Shown here one piece after another: positions 50,408 to 60,300 of a stretch of DNA of 64,000 bases. This DNA is from Streptosporangium roseum DSM 43021 (lineage in GTDB: Bacteria; Actinomycetota; Actinomycetes; Streptosporangiales; Streptosporangiaceae). The notes beneath the pieces were generated by a model that was not told where the DNA came from, ran no database searches, and saw nothing but the letters and a program-made list of their open reading frames with translations. A program made the position numbers and the translations under genes. The stretch covers positions 7,254,001 to 7,318,000 of the forward strand of contig NC_013595.1 of the NCBI RefSeq assembly GCF_000024865.1, read 5' to 3'. Each line of letters starts with the position of its first letter. Positions within the stretch are counted from its first letter, which is position 1.

Positions 50408-50841
50408 GTCACCTTGCAACCTGCCCGCAGGCCCCCTGATTCCGTGCGGAGGGACGGTGTCGGATCATGGCAGGAGCCCGTGACCGGCTCCGGCGCGTCG
50501 CACCAGAGCCCCTCTGACGAGCCGCTGCGAGCCGGCAGGCACAACAAATCCGGCGACCTGGCAGGAGCCATCAGCTACAGCCAGCCGCCGCTCGATTGAT
50601 CGTGTGGATGATGGGTGCTGAGAATCGTTCGGCAGACCAGCAAGATCACAACGGTGGTGGAGAGCGTCGCGCGGGTCTTGCGGGACGTTCAGGAAACGTG
50701 TCGAGAGCTCGGAGTGTTCAGCAACCTGCCCAGGACCCTTTTCGCACATCGAGATGAGCGCGTGGCCGGCTGGGTGAGGTGCGGGGTAACGGGTTCGCGA
50801 CATTGTGATGCGGTATCGGCCGTGGGCGTCAGGGTGGAAGG
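50408..50841. other. Gene-free stretch at the boundary of the mosaic region
   Basis: About 430 bases of lower coding regularity. An open frame (50615-50956, plus) ends with residues resembling an integrase N-terminal helix (ADVAAFLRWL), which should join the recombinase that begins in another frame. No tRNA or att repeat was recognised. Confidence 0.5.
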
Positions 50842-51726
50842 GTGTCGAGACCTTCCTGCCCGGAACCCGCCGAACCGCCGTGCCCGCCTAGCCGACGTCG
50901 CCGCGTTTCTGCGCTGGCTGGTGCCGAGCTGCCCGGCGCCGGTCTTCTGCAGGTGACCGAGGACCACCTGACGCACTACCGCGACGGCATCGGCACCGGA
51001 TCGGCCCGCGCCGGCTTGGGCCGCCCGGGGGTTGCGCCGGCTCCCGCCACGGTGGCCCGCAGGTTGTCGAGCCTGTACGGCTATGCCACCCGCCGCCGTC
51101 TCATCGCGGTCAACCCTGCTGACTCGGTGGAGCGGCCTAAGGTCTCTACCGTGGGCACCACCCCGGCCCGCACCGTGGAGGAGGCCACCGCCCTGGTCGA
51201 CGGCGCCGAGACCATCAGTGCGGCCTATCCGGCCGACGCCGCGGCCGTGGCGCTGCTGAGCGTGTGCGCGGTCCGCGTCGGCGAGTTGGTCGCTCTCACC
51301 GTCGGCTCGGTGGCCGCCGACGCCGGGCACATGGTGATCCTGTTTCGCCGCAAGGGCGGCAAGACCGACCGCATGCCCATCCCGCCCCGGGTGCGCGCCT
51401 TACTGGAACCGCTGCTGGCCGACCGCTCCCCCGGCGAGCCGCTGTTCGTCCGAGAAGCCGACCGGCCGTTCGACCGCTGGCGGATGACCACCGCGCTGCG
51501 CCGGGCCGCGACCGCCCCCGGCGTCGACCACACCAAGCTCACCCCGCACACCGCGCGAGCCACCGCCGCCACCGCCGCCCTCGACGCCGGGGTACCTCTC
51601 GCCGACGTCCAGGAACTCCTCGGCCACGCCTCCCCGGTCACCACCCAGCGCTACAACCGCGGCCGCCGCAAACTCGACTCCCACGCCGCCTACCGGATGG
51701 CGTCCATCCTCGGCGGAGGTGCCTGA
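50842..51726 (+). CDS. Tyrosine recombinase (XerC/D-like), N-terminus disrupted
   Basis: The catalytic domain is complete: Arg in CAVRVGELVALT, Lys in RRKGGKTDRM, His-x2-Arg in LTPHTARATA, His in LLGHASPVTTQ, Tyr in QRYNRG. The N-terminal SAM-like domain appears split. The frame from 50842 reads Pro/Arg-rich sequence up to residue ~37, while the helix ADVAAFLRWL lies in a neighbouring frame just upstream. A frameshift near 50945 is the likely reason; GTG 50953 may be the real start of a shortened protein. It probably once moved this island. The 3' end overlaps the next gene by 1 base. Confidence 0.75.
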   Translation: MSRPSCPEPAEPPCPPSRRRRVSALAGAELPGAGLLQVTEDHLTHYRDGIGTGSARAGLGRPGVAPAPATVARRLSSLYGYATRRRLIAVNPADSVERPKVSTVGTTPARTVEEATALVDGAETISAAYPADAAAVALLSVCAVRVGELVALTVGSVAADAGHMVILFRRKGGKTDRMPIPPRVRALLEPLLADRSPGEPLFVREADRPFDRWRMTTALRRAATAPGVDHTKLTPHTARATAATAALDAGVPLADVQELLGHASPVTTQRYNRGRRKLDSHAAYRMASILGGGA

Positions 51727-52169
51727 TGACCGAGTCCGGCTCGACACCGAGCCTGCACGAGGCGCTGGCCACGATCGCCGCCGCGGCGCGCGCCGCCTAC
51801 TCGGGCGGCTCCCATCTGCGGGTGCGCTCCTCAGGCATCGTGCACGAAGTCGCGACGACCCGCTGGTTTGCCGATGAGCGCATGCCCGGCCCGGCCTGCA
51901 TGGTCGGCGTCAGCGGCTGGGACCCGGCCGCCGCCCATCCCGACCGGGGCGCGGGCACCTGCCGCCGCTGCCTGAAACTCACCCACACCGAACCCGCCGA
52001 CGAGCAGTTGGAGCTGTTCGGCGCAACCGAGCCGGACCGGGCCTGTGTCGAAGAGGGCGCGGATGTGGCGGTGCCTGACCAGTCGAATCCGCAGCGTCCG
52101 GGGCACTCGGGCCCGTGCCGACACGGGTCGATGTTCCGCACCTCGTTCCTGATCTCTAGCAGCGTGTGA
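51726..52169 (+). CDS. Hypothetical protein behind the recombinase
   Basis: A 147-residue protein whose first ~100 residues look genuine (helical start HEALATIAAAARAAYSGG, then RTCRRCLKL-like C-x2-C region). The remainder overlaps the opposite-strand gene and looks unlike coding sequence. ATG 51726 overlaps the recombinase stop (TGATG). Function unknown; it is probably a mobile-island gene, possibly with a zinc-binding CRRC site. Confidence 0.5.
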   Translation: MTESGSTPSLHEALATIAAAARAAYSGGSHLRVRSSGIVHEVATTRWFADERMPGPACMVGVSGWDPAAAHPDRGAGTCRRCLKLTHTEPADEQLELFGATEPDRACVEEGADVAVPDQSNPQRPGHSGPCRHGSMFRTSFLISSSV

Positions 52170-52333
52170 TTGATCTCCAGTAGGGCTGCGATGATCCCGA
52201 TCGGTGCAGCCAGGCTCTTGTCGAGCGTGGGCAGGTCGGAGCCGGGAACGTCGGCGATGACGTCGATGGCGGCCTCGGCGATCCGAAACAGCGCCTGCTC
52301 GGAATCGCCGCTGGCGATGAGGGTTCGGTTCAT
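51797..52333 (-). CDS. Hypothetical protein, C-terminal half antisense to the upstream gene
   Basis: A 178-residue frame. Residues ~1-75 look like real helical protein (FRIAEAAIDVIADVPG, IAALLEINHTLLEIRNEV), but the remainder reads antisense to the 51726 gene and is Ser/Pro-rich. This is either a gene whose 3' half was replaced or an overlapping pair; one end is not real. No family recognised. Confidence 0.4.
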   Translation of the reverse strand: MNRTLIASGDSEQALFRIAEAAIDVIADVPGSDLPTLDKSLAAPIGIIAALLEINHTLLEIRNEVRNIDPCRHGPECPGRCGFDWSGTATSAPSSTQARSGSVAPNSSNCSSAGSVWVSFRQRRQVPAPRSGWAAAGSQPLTPTMQAGPGMRSSANQRVVATSCTMPEERTRRWEPPE

Positions 52334-52522
52334 GCCGGGAGCATTCCAAGCCGGCCAGCCTCATGCAGGCGGTTCTCCCCGGACTCCGTCGCCTCATTTC
52401 CGGGAGCATTTCTATAAGAGCATGATCGGCGCGCGGTGGCTGCGGCTGTTGTCCTGCGTGGCCGGGCACGGCGTCGTTACGCTGATCCGACCCCCGGCAG
52501 ATCACCGCGAAGGGCGCGCATC

Positions 52523-52945
52523 ATGGCGGCACCGCAGGCGGAACCGACCTGGCAGTCGATCAGCATGCTGGCCATGCTGACCGCCCACGTCGAGGACGGC
52601 GTGACCATGGTGCGCGAGCAGCGTGCCACTCTGGAGAGAGGCCTGGCCACGCCCTACGTCCTCGATGACGCCATCGTCGCCCGAGTCAAGCGGCTCTTCA
52701 CCCAGACGGCTGCCGATAACGAGATATTCGCCGAGCAGGGCTGGCGCTGGGCCGCAGCGGACATGAGCGCTGAGCAGCGCTGCGGCGTCGAGCGCTACGC
52801 CGCTCTGGTCGAGCAGATGCAGGCCGAGACCACTATGATCCTCGCCATCGCCGACGAGCTGGCAAAGGGAACGATTGAGACGGTGCTGGCCAAGAGCGAC
52901 CTGGAGCTCGGCATCGAGGCGCTGCTGCGCGGCGGACGGCTGTAG
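52523..52945 (+). CDS. Hypothetical helical protein
   Basis: A 140-residue, largely helical protein (MLAMLTAHVEDGVTMVREQR, RVKRLFTQTAADNEIFAEQ, LVEQMQAETTMILAIADELA). ATG 52523 follows GAAGGG. No family, signal peptide or membrane segment. It lies between the recombinase and the IS630 element and probably belongs to the mobile DNA. Confidence 0.6.
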   Translation: MAAPQAEPTWQSISMLAMLTAHVEDGVTMVREQRATLERGLATPYVLDDAIVARVKRLFTQTAADNEIFAEQGWRWAAADMSAEQRCGVERYAALVEQMQAETTMILAIADELAKGTIETVLAKSDLELGIEALLRGGRL

Positions 52946-53134
52946 CGCTCCCGACACGGCCGTAAGACTCCCCCCAGCTTGCCCACCTCGACATTGCTTT
53001 CGACAGGGCCCCGGCGACCACGCTTGTGGTCGCCGGAGCCCTGCGTTGTCTTGGACACGTCCCGAGCAACTCCAAGAAGTCGAGCGGCCCGGACACCCTG
53101 AGCAGATCCTTGGCAAGGGCGAGCGGGAAGACTA

Positions 53135-54353
53135 GTGCTTCGTTCCTTAAAGCAGGTAGACGAACTTATGCCGGAGGATTCGGGGCTGCGGGGATGGCCG
53201 TCCCCAGATCCAGGGCTGGGCGTGGGCGTTGAGTTGGGCGGTGGCGAGGGCGACCGCGTAGGCGATCTCGGTGGCGTCGGCGAAGGTCTGCCCGGCGAAC
53301 GCGGCCCGGCGCAGTAGTCGCCACCAGCCCTCGGCCAGGTTCAGCCAGCAGGCCCTGACCGGGATGAACACCTGGCGGATCCGCGGATGACGGGCCAGCC
53401 ATTGCCGGACCCGCCAGCTGAAATGGCTGGACAGATTGTCGGTGATGACGACGATCGGGCCACGCCGGTTGGCGGTGGCGATCTGCTGAAGCAGCTGGAT
53501 CCAGCCGTCGCTGTTGCGCGAGGGCGCGCAGAAGGTGAGCTCGGTGCCGTCGCGGATGCGCAGCGCGCCGTAGACCCAGGTCTTGTCGGTGCCGCGTGAA
53601 TACTCCGGCCGGTCCTTGATCCGATGCCCGCCGACCGACCAGCCGGGTGCGGGCGGGAAGGTGCGCGGGGTCACCGGTCCCAGCTCGTCGGCGCAGATCA
53701 CCGTGGTGCCGGGCGGCGGGTGGGTGTAGAGGCCGATGATTTCGGCCCTTTTGGGGTGAACTGCGGATCGGTCGATTCGCTCCAGGAGCGGGTGTGCCGC
53801 CAGCGGACCTTCTCTGTGAGTAGGATCCGGCGGACCTGGCTGCGGGCGATGACGATGCCCTGCGCGCGGGCGGCGGCGGTCAGGCTGTCCAGAGTCCACT
53901 GCGCGGGACCGCTCTCGTCGTCGGCGACCAGGTCGCCAGCCCCTTCGCGAACCGGTCGTCCGGGCGGGGCCGAGCGCGCCAGGGCGATGACACACCCGCG
54001 TTCGATCTCGGTGAGCCGGGGTTTACGGCCCGCCCCGGGCCGATCGCCGAGCCCGGCCAGGCCTTCGGCGTTGAAGCGCTCGATCCGCTCGCGCACGGTC
54101 TGCATGTGACAGCCCAGCCTGGCCGCGATGGCGCTGGTGCGCTGCCCCTGCCAGCTGAAGGCGATCATCTGCGCCCGCGTGATCCAGTCGGCCGGGGCAT
54201 GGCGGGCCCCGGCCAGTTTGCGGATCTGCCGCTCTTCTTCGGCGTCCGCCGGCGGACGCGCGTACAGCAGTTTCGGCATGACAATACCCCTGAGACCATC
54301 ATCTCCCCAGGTCGGCGGGCAGGGATGTACGGCCGCATTCAGGAACGCAGCAC
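53135..54353 (-). mobile_element. IS630 family insertion sequence, apparently complete
   Basis: A 1219-base element bounded by TA dinucleotides (53133-53134 and 54354-54355), the usual IS630 target. Left end GTGCTTCGTTCCTTAAAGC and the reverse complement of the right end GTGCTGCGTTCCTGAATGC agree at 16 of 19 positions. The transposase lies on the minus strand inside. Confidence 0.85.
53147..54279 (-). CDS. IS630-type transposase in two frames, possible -1 frameshift
   Basis: The first part (ATG 54279 to ~53750) has the HTH region with LGCHMQTVRERIERFNAEG and a Pro/Arg linker. The second part, in the -1 frame and ending at 53147, holds the DDE core: Asp in VICADELGP, Asp in VITDNLSSH, Glu in CWLNLAEGWW. 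Read with one -1 shift the product is about 377 residues, a normal IS630 transposase. The shift would occur at CCCAAAA (53749-53755, minus strand), which sits in the correct zero-frame phase for tandem slippage. Without a shift the first frame stops at 53698. A simple one-base deletion (loss of an A at GCCGAAAA) is the other explanation. Confidence 0.75.
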
Positions 54354-54420
54354 TAGGAGCGATCGGAAGATCCAGTAGACCCAGGGCTTGCGCCAGGCGG
54401 CGTGAGCTAGGCAGTTTCGT

Positions 54421-55288
54421 TTGGATCAGCCGGTCGTTGGTCCGGGTGTGCCGTTGACTGACGCGCAGTGGGCGCGGATTGAGCCGTTGCTTCCGAACCG
54501 GACGCCGAAGCGAGGCGGCCGGTGGAGGGAGCACCGGCAGGTGATCGATGCGATCGCCTTCAAGTTCCAGAACGGGACCCAGTGGGTCCACCTGCCCGAC
54601 AGGTATGGCAACTGGCGAGGTGTCTACAACCGGCTGAGGATGTGGGCCGTCGATGGCACGTGGGAGCGGGTGTTCATCACTTTGGTGGCCCAGGCCGACG
54701 CGGACGAGGACCTGACCTGGGCCGTGTCGGTGGACTCCACGATCGTGCGGGCTCATCAGCACGCGGCCGGGGCCCGCAAAAAAGGGGCCCTAGCCCACGA
54801 GCCGGGCGACCATGCCATCGGCCGGTCCCGCGGCGGACTGACCACGAAGATCCACCTCGCCGCCGACGATCGCTGCCGGCCGCTAGCCTTCCACCTCACC
54901 GCCGGCCAAGCCGGTGACGCGCCCGCCTTCACCGAGGTGATGGCACGCCTGCGCGTTCCCCGCCGACGCGGCCGGCCTCGGACCAGGCCGGAGGTTGTCT
55001 TGGCCGATAAGGCGTACTCCTCCCGCGCGATCCGTGAGCACCTGCGCAGACGTGGCATCCGGGGTGATCCCAGTTCCGGCCGACCAGCGGGGCCACCGAC
55101 TGCGTCGGGGAAGCCGGGGTGGCAGGCCGCCGTCCTTCGACCGTGAGGCGTACAAGCAGCGCAACACCGTCGAGCGCTGCATCAACCGCCTCAAGCAGTG
55201 GCGCGGCATCGCCACCCGCTACGAGAAGAACGCGACCATCTACCTGGCCGGACTCCATATCGTCGGCATCTTCCTCTGGTCCGCCTGA
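54421..55288 (+). pseudogene. IS5 family (IS427-like) transposase, frameshifted near 3' end
   Basis: The first frame (54421-55146) has LTDAQWARIEPLLP, GVYNRLRMWAVDGTW, the first Asp in SVDSTIVRAHQH, and the second Asp in VLADKAYSS. The frame then breaks near 55070. The missing end is in another frame up to 55288 and holds the Y-x2-R-x3-E-x6-K signature (YKQRNTVERCINRLK) and QWRGIATRYEKNA. Together they form a complete IS5-group transposase. The break is close to the C-terminus, where programmed shifts are not usual, so it is probably a mutation. I see no clear terminal inverted repeats. Confidence 0.82.
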
Positions 55289-55306
55289 TGATCCCTAAAA
55301 AATTGA

Positions 55307-56128
55307 TCAGCCCCAGGTGAGCGGGTCGAGATGGCGGTAAAAGCGCAGGCGCTCGTGGTCTAGGGCGATGCCGTACCTCTCGGCGAACGCCATGTCCGCG
55401 GCCCGCCCCCGCTCCTCGTCTTTCCATGTCTCTCGTGCGTTGGCGAGCAGCAGCGCCAAGTCCGCGTAGCGGTCGGCCTGTCCGAGGCGGCCCAGGTCGA
55501 TGAAGCCTGACACGTCCAGGGTCCGCGGATCGAGGATGATGTTAGGCAGGCACAGGTCCCCGTGGCAGACGACCGTGTCGGCGGCCTCCTGCTCCCGTCG
55601 CCGTGGCACCTGCCGGGTGAGGCGGTCCAGTAACTCCCCAGGGGGCGTGTGCTGCTGCTCGACGGGGAGAAACTCCGGGTTGACGGCGTCACGGGCCACG
55701 ACGCCGCGCGCCACGGCGACCATAGCGTCCAGGTCCCGGCGAAATGGGCACTGCGGCACCGGCACCTCGTGCAGTCGGCGGACCGCGTCCGCGATGCGTT
55801 CCCAGGCGACCCGTAGCTTCTCAGCGGGCACCTGATCAGCAGATATGCCGGAAACGGCACTGGTCATCAGGCAGGCGCCCACGTCACCGGAGTGCCAGTC
55901 GAGCACCCGGGGACCAGGTACACCCTGATCGTTCAGCCATGCGACCCGGTCACGCTCGGCCTTCAGGTCGGCTGCATCCGCAGCAGGCACGCACTTGGCA
56001 TACCGGGTGGCGTCCGCGTTGCGAAAGACAGCGGCTCCCGACTCGCCCGCGGTGACAGGCAACCAGTCGCCACCACCCACGCTGAGCAGCACCGGCGATA
56101 TGGCCTGAGGTCCGGAATGATCACTCAT
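55307..56128 (-). CDS. aph(3''): Aminoglycoside phosphotransferase, APH(3'') type
   Basis: A 273-residue kinase-fold enzyme. DWLPVTAGESGAAVFR near residue 22, VVCHGDLCLPN (catalytic Asp) near residue 190, and FIDLGRLGQADRYADLALL near residue 213 match streptomycin 3''-phosphotransferases (StrA/APH(3'')-I) closely as I recall them; the end DPLTWG is also the same. Predicted role: cytosolic ATP-dependent modification of streptomycin giving resistance. ATG 56128 is used; GTG 56137 is an alternative. It sits directly beside a transposase, only 18 bases from its stop, on the opposite strand, which fits capture by a mobile element. Confidence 0.88.
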   Translation of the reverse strand: MSDHSGPQAISPVLLSVGGGDWLPVTAGESGAAVFRNADATRYAKCVPAADAADLKAERDRVAWLNDQGVPGPRVLDWHSGDVGACLMTSAVSGISADQVPAEKLRVAWERIADAVRRLHEVPVPQCPFRRDLDAMVAVARGVVARDAVNPEFLPVEQQHTPPGELLDRLTRQVPRRREQEAADTVVCHGDLCLPNIILDPRTLDVSGFIDLGRLGQADRYADLALLLANARETWKDEERGRAADMAFAERYGIALDHERLRFYRHLDPLTWG

Positions 56129-56719
56129 GGCGACCACTTTAGCTAGCTCGGCATATCGGCCCGGGACCGCAGAACCTCTGCCGTTACCACGTACCCGGCG
56201 TGCGGCGAAGCGAGATCCGAACGAAACGACCTAGGCCGACAACGTGTCCGAACGGGTGGGGCGGCTGGGCGATCGGGGAGGGACAGGCAGCAGAGCCGGT
56301 CCGGTGGCGATGTTTCCTCGATCGGATGACCGGAGGTCGACCAGCCTGGCGGGCCGATGCCCGGGCTCTCTGCATGTGCAGGGGAGCAGTGGCCGTGGTG
56401 TCGGTGCATGACGCCCATACCGCTGGGAGGGGGCGCGGTGAGTACGGGCGTGACGACGTCGAGAGTTTGCAGACATGGCGGGCACAAGTTCTATGGCGAT
56501 CGGAGAAGTGCTCGGCTTCTATGTCCACGAAGGGGGTGCGGTCGCTCGCGCGCGGACTACCGGGAACAGAGACAGTGGTGCGGCCTCCTGTAGTTCCCTT
56601 TGCGAAACACACTGCATCAGCCGGGCGGGGCGCGCGCCCGCAAAGGATAGATCTGCCTTGCCGCAGGTCGTCGGGCAGCCAGCCGAGCTGGGCTATCCAG
56701 GCACTCATATGTGCATATG
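56129..56719. other. Unassigned stretch of about 590 bases
   Basis: Open frames on both strands exist here but none shows a ribosome site, family motif or consistent codon pattern. The sequence has less extreme GC than the upstream region. I see no RNA gene or repeat. Confidence 0.45.
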
Positions 56720-56953
56720 TTACTCAGCAGACTGACGTTGTCTTTTCCTGATCTTCTGCACCGACCATCCAATGAAGGCCACAAATCCCAGCAGAACGAG
56801 CACGCCGATGAGTAGCGCAAAACGACCACGCAGTACGTCCGCCAGCCACGGCAAGCTGAACAGCGCGGACATTCCGAAGATCACGCCGAATCCAATCAAC
56901 CATAATGACATCATGAAGGCAAATTTTTTAGCTGCTTCTCGCGGGCGACGCAT
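56720..56953 (-). CDS. Small two-helix membrane protein
   Basis: A 77-residue protein with helices at about residues 12-34 and 44-64, and a basic tail (QKIRKRQRQSAE). ATG 56953 has GAAAGG six bases upstream, a convincing start. It is on the same strand as the RHS gene and downstream of it, beyond a strong hairpin. A membrane immunity protein against a membrane-acting toxin tip is a possibility, but distance and the hairpin argue against direct cotranscription. No family recognised. Confidence 0.55.
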   Translation of the reverse strand: MRRPREAAKKFAFMMSLWLIGFGVIFGMSALFSLPWLADVLRGRFALLIGVLVLLGFVAFIGWSVQKIRKRQRQSAE

Positions 56954-57370
56954 CTGGAACCTTTCATCGTTTTAGCTGGATTCTGTCTGATAACAGGCAT
57001 GGCGCATCGGCTGTAGTCAGTGCGAATCGGGCATCGCGTCCTGCCACTGCTGTTCGGCCTACCGAAGATGCTCCTTGACCACCAGCGCGGCAACCGCCCC
57101 TTTGGTAGTCGGATAGTTGCCGCGCCCCTGTCGCTCAGACGATAATCGCCGCGGCAGCGGGTCCCTCTGATCATTCAAGGTTTGGCCTAGCCTAGCGCGC
57201 GGTCGACGCTCGCTAGCCACCTATTTTTCTATGTCATCCGATGAAGTGGAAGAGTAGAGCCGTCTTCGATTAGGGGGTTTATTTTCATGGCAAGTCGATT
57301 CGTCATGAAGGTGGAGATGTGTATGAGCTCAGGGCGCACATCTCCACCTTCATGAAGTCTTATTTCTGCG
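56954..57370. other. Spacer downstream of the RHS gene
   Basis: Nothing gene-like found. AT-rich in parts; contains the 19-bp hairpin at 57303-57355 that most likely ends RHS transcription. No immunity gene is visible where one would be expected. Confidence 0.5.
57303..57355. terminator. Strong hairpin after the RHS gene
   Basis: Perfect 19-bp inverted repeat around a 15-base loop: CATGAAGGTGGAGATGTG (57304-57321) and its complement (57337-57354), plus one outer T-A pair. It starts 16 bases beyond the RHS stop on the minus strand and is likely a terminator or mRNA stabiliser; there is no clear T-run on the minus side. Confidence 0.6.
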
Positions 57371-60300
57371 TCAATGTGTATTGATGGTTATTCCGACGTG
57401 TCCCGTATAACTTCCAGTGCATGGCCCGGTCATGCACTGATAGTCGACCACTGCCTGTTTAAACGCTTTTTCAAACGCCGCTGACGACATTGGCTTGCCC
57501 CCCTTGGGGGGGTTGAGCTTATTCGCTTCATCTTGCAGCCACTTGAGGGCGGGTTGCAGTTTTTTTAGAATTGAAGGCGAAAGATATTTTTTTGCAAGCG
57601 ATATCAGTTTTGGTATTACCCAGGTTGCGATGCCTATTGTTGTGGCTGATCCTGTTACGAATCCGTACCAGAAGTCAAGTAGCGGATCATTGCAGTTTTT
57701 TTCGCAGGTTATGAGCTCCTTGATCATGTTAACTCCGCCGCCGACCAGTCCCCGGCAGGCTACGAAGAGGGCGCCGGTACCGATGCAGGCGGCACCTGCT
57801 GCTTCTTCAAGCGCCCAAAAACCGATCTGACACCACCACGGACAGCCTGCCCGTCCGTCCAGGTCCTTACAGCCGATTGGATCGGCGAAACAGTATTCGT
57901 ACGCATTGGCTGACCCATGCGTGACAGGATCGACCTGCAAGAAGCGCCCTATAGTCGGGTTGTATAGGCGCGCTCCCATCAATACTATTCCGCCGAGGGA
58001 ATCTACTGATCTTTCATGGCTACCGAGCCAGCCGTACCGAGCAGGATCGTCGGCGTTTTCAGCGCGGGGGGTGCCGTACTCTGTTTGCTCGAAGTAGGAA
58101 TCGATTCCAGTGGTGAGTGTGCTGGCGTCGGCCGTGGCGACAATGTCGCCGTGCAAGTTGGCCAGTTGCAAGGCGACCTGGCCAGTGGAGCGCTGAATTG
58201 CACCTAGACCACCGGTGATACTTTTGATGTTGCGGCTCCAGGAGCCATCGGCCTCGGCGATCCAAATGGGCGCGTCGCTACCACCGGCGTAGTGGTTCAC
58301 CATGGTGCCCGGACGAGTACCGCCGGTCTGCGTTGTGCTGCGGATACGACCTCGGGGATCAAGGGTGAAGGTGCGGTTAACACCGGCCTGCTGCATGGAG
58401 GCGACCATGTCATTGGCGTGGAAGCCGATAGTCAGGTCAGCGCTGCCAGAGGTGTGCGCCGTTGGCACAGTAGTGGTGCGGCCGAATGCGTCGTAGGTGT
58501 AGCCGGGGCTAGTGAGCCGATCGGCTCCGTCGTAGGTGTATGACGTTGTGACCGGGGTGCTGGAAGTAGTGCACTCACCACTTCCGCCAGGGCTGTAGAC
58601 GTCCAGGCGGCTACGGTTGGTGTTGGGGGTAAAGGCGTAGGCACGTGTGGTGCACCGCTGGTTATAGGTGTCGGCCACCTTGGTCAGGCGTCCTGCAGTG
58701 TCGTAGGTGTAATCCTGCCGGCTGGCTGGGCTGGTCGTTTGGGCGACAGCTTCGCCGGTGCCCGGAGTGTTGGTGAACTCAAGCCAGCGCGTCTGGTCCT
58801 TGGCATAGGTCAGAGCGACGTTGTTGCCGGCGTTGTCATAGCGGTATTCAGCGATCAGCCAGTTGGGATAGGCCTGCTGGATGAGCTGGCCATTTTCTCC
58901 GTAAACTCCCTGAAAGGCGCCCACGCCGGGAGTGTCGACCTTGGTGAGCAGGCCTCGATGTTCTTGACGGCCCCAATAGTCGGTGCCGTCATAGGTGTAG
59001 CTCGTGGTGCCCTTGCCGTCGCTGGTGGTGGCGACCTTGCCGTCGATGGTGTAGGTGGCGCCGGAGGTGTTGCCGTCGGCGTCGGCGTAGGACACCGCGC
59101 GACCGAACGTGTCGTAGCCGGTAACGGTGGATGCCGTACCTGCGGTGACATTGGTGACCAGACCAGTGGCCGGATCATAGGTGGTGACGGTCTCCGGCAT
59201 CGGAACGCCGCCTTCGGCCTCCGGCGTCACTGTGGTCTTGAGCCCGATGGCGCGTCCAGCGGCGTCGTAGCGGACGGTTGTCGCGCGAGTGACCGTTCCG
59301 GCGGTTTCGGTGGTGCTAACCGGCAGACCGAAGTAGTTGTAAGCAGCTACCTGGGATATCGGCAGCGGCTTACCGGAGGTCGGCTGAGCCTTCGGGCCAC
59401 TTTGGCATCCCAGACCTGCCCACTCGGGTTTACGGCACTCGATAGGACCAGAGCCGTCAGCGGTGTAATAGGTGGTGACCGTGGTGCCGGCGTCCGCGCC
59501 GTTGCTTTGGGGCGTCTGCTCTTCGATCACCTGGCCTTTGGTGTTGTAACGGGTCTTACGAACTATGTCGGCCTGGCCATCGACGACGACAGTGGAGCGA
59601 GTCGCGGCCCGTAGGTCCCAGCCGGACTTATCGCCGCTGGCGACCGGGTCGTAGCCAGCCTTGGCGGTACGGACGTCAGCCGCGCCAGGGGCGGCGGTGC
59701 CGTCCAAAACGACTGGCTCGTGTCGGACAGTAGTTACCAGATGGTAGTTGATGTTCGATTGGGGCTTGCCTTCGTCATAGATGAAGGTGGAGCGTTCCCG
59801 GATGGTTGAGTAGGTCCCAGAGACGAGCTTTGCCTGGTGAGCTGGCCTTTCCTCGAGAAGAAGATCGCCATCGAGGTTGTAGGTGCTGATCGAGGCAAGA
59901 AGGTTGGCCCGCTCGATCGAATCGCCTCGACTGCTCACGTACGGGTTGGTGTCAGTGTTTGACGTGACGGCCTGGGCGCGGTTGCCAGGGGTGAGGGACC
60001 AGACGAGGTTGCCCTTGTCGTCGTAGCGGGCAGCGGAGATCTGCCAGGTGCCGGCGCCGAAGGTCGCGGTGTTGACCTTGCGCCCGTTGACGTCCAGGTA
60101 GGCGATCGTGCTGTCCTTGAAGTCCTCGGCCGAGGGCTGGTAGGTGCCGTCGCCACCACGAGCCGGGACCCGGGAGGCGGGGAACGTCGCCGCGCCCAGG
60201 CGAGGCAGGCCGGAGAGCTGGCCCCACTTGGTGGTCTCAGTGAGGGTCAGGTCGACCGGGGCTCCGGCGCCGCCGATCGGGACGTTGTAGACCACTGCCT

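Noticed and set aside
54356..54420. Terminal inverted repeats of the IS5-type element
   Set aside because: Comparison with the far end near 55290-55312 gave only short chance matches such as GGGCT, so no repeat is claimed.
56184..56751. Two opposing open frames of about 180 codons
   Set aside because: Neither has a ribosome site, a family motif or a consistent codon pattern, so the stretch is reported as unassigned.
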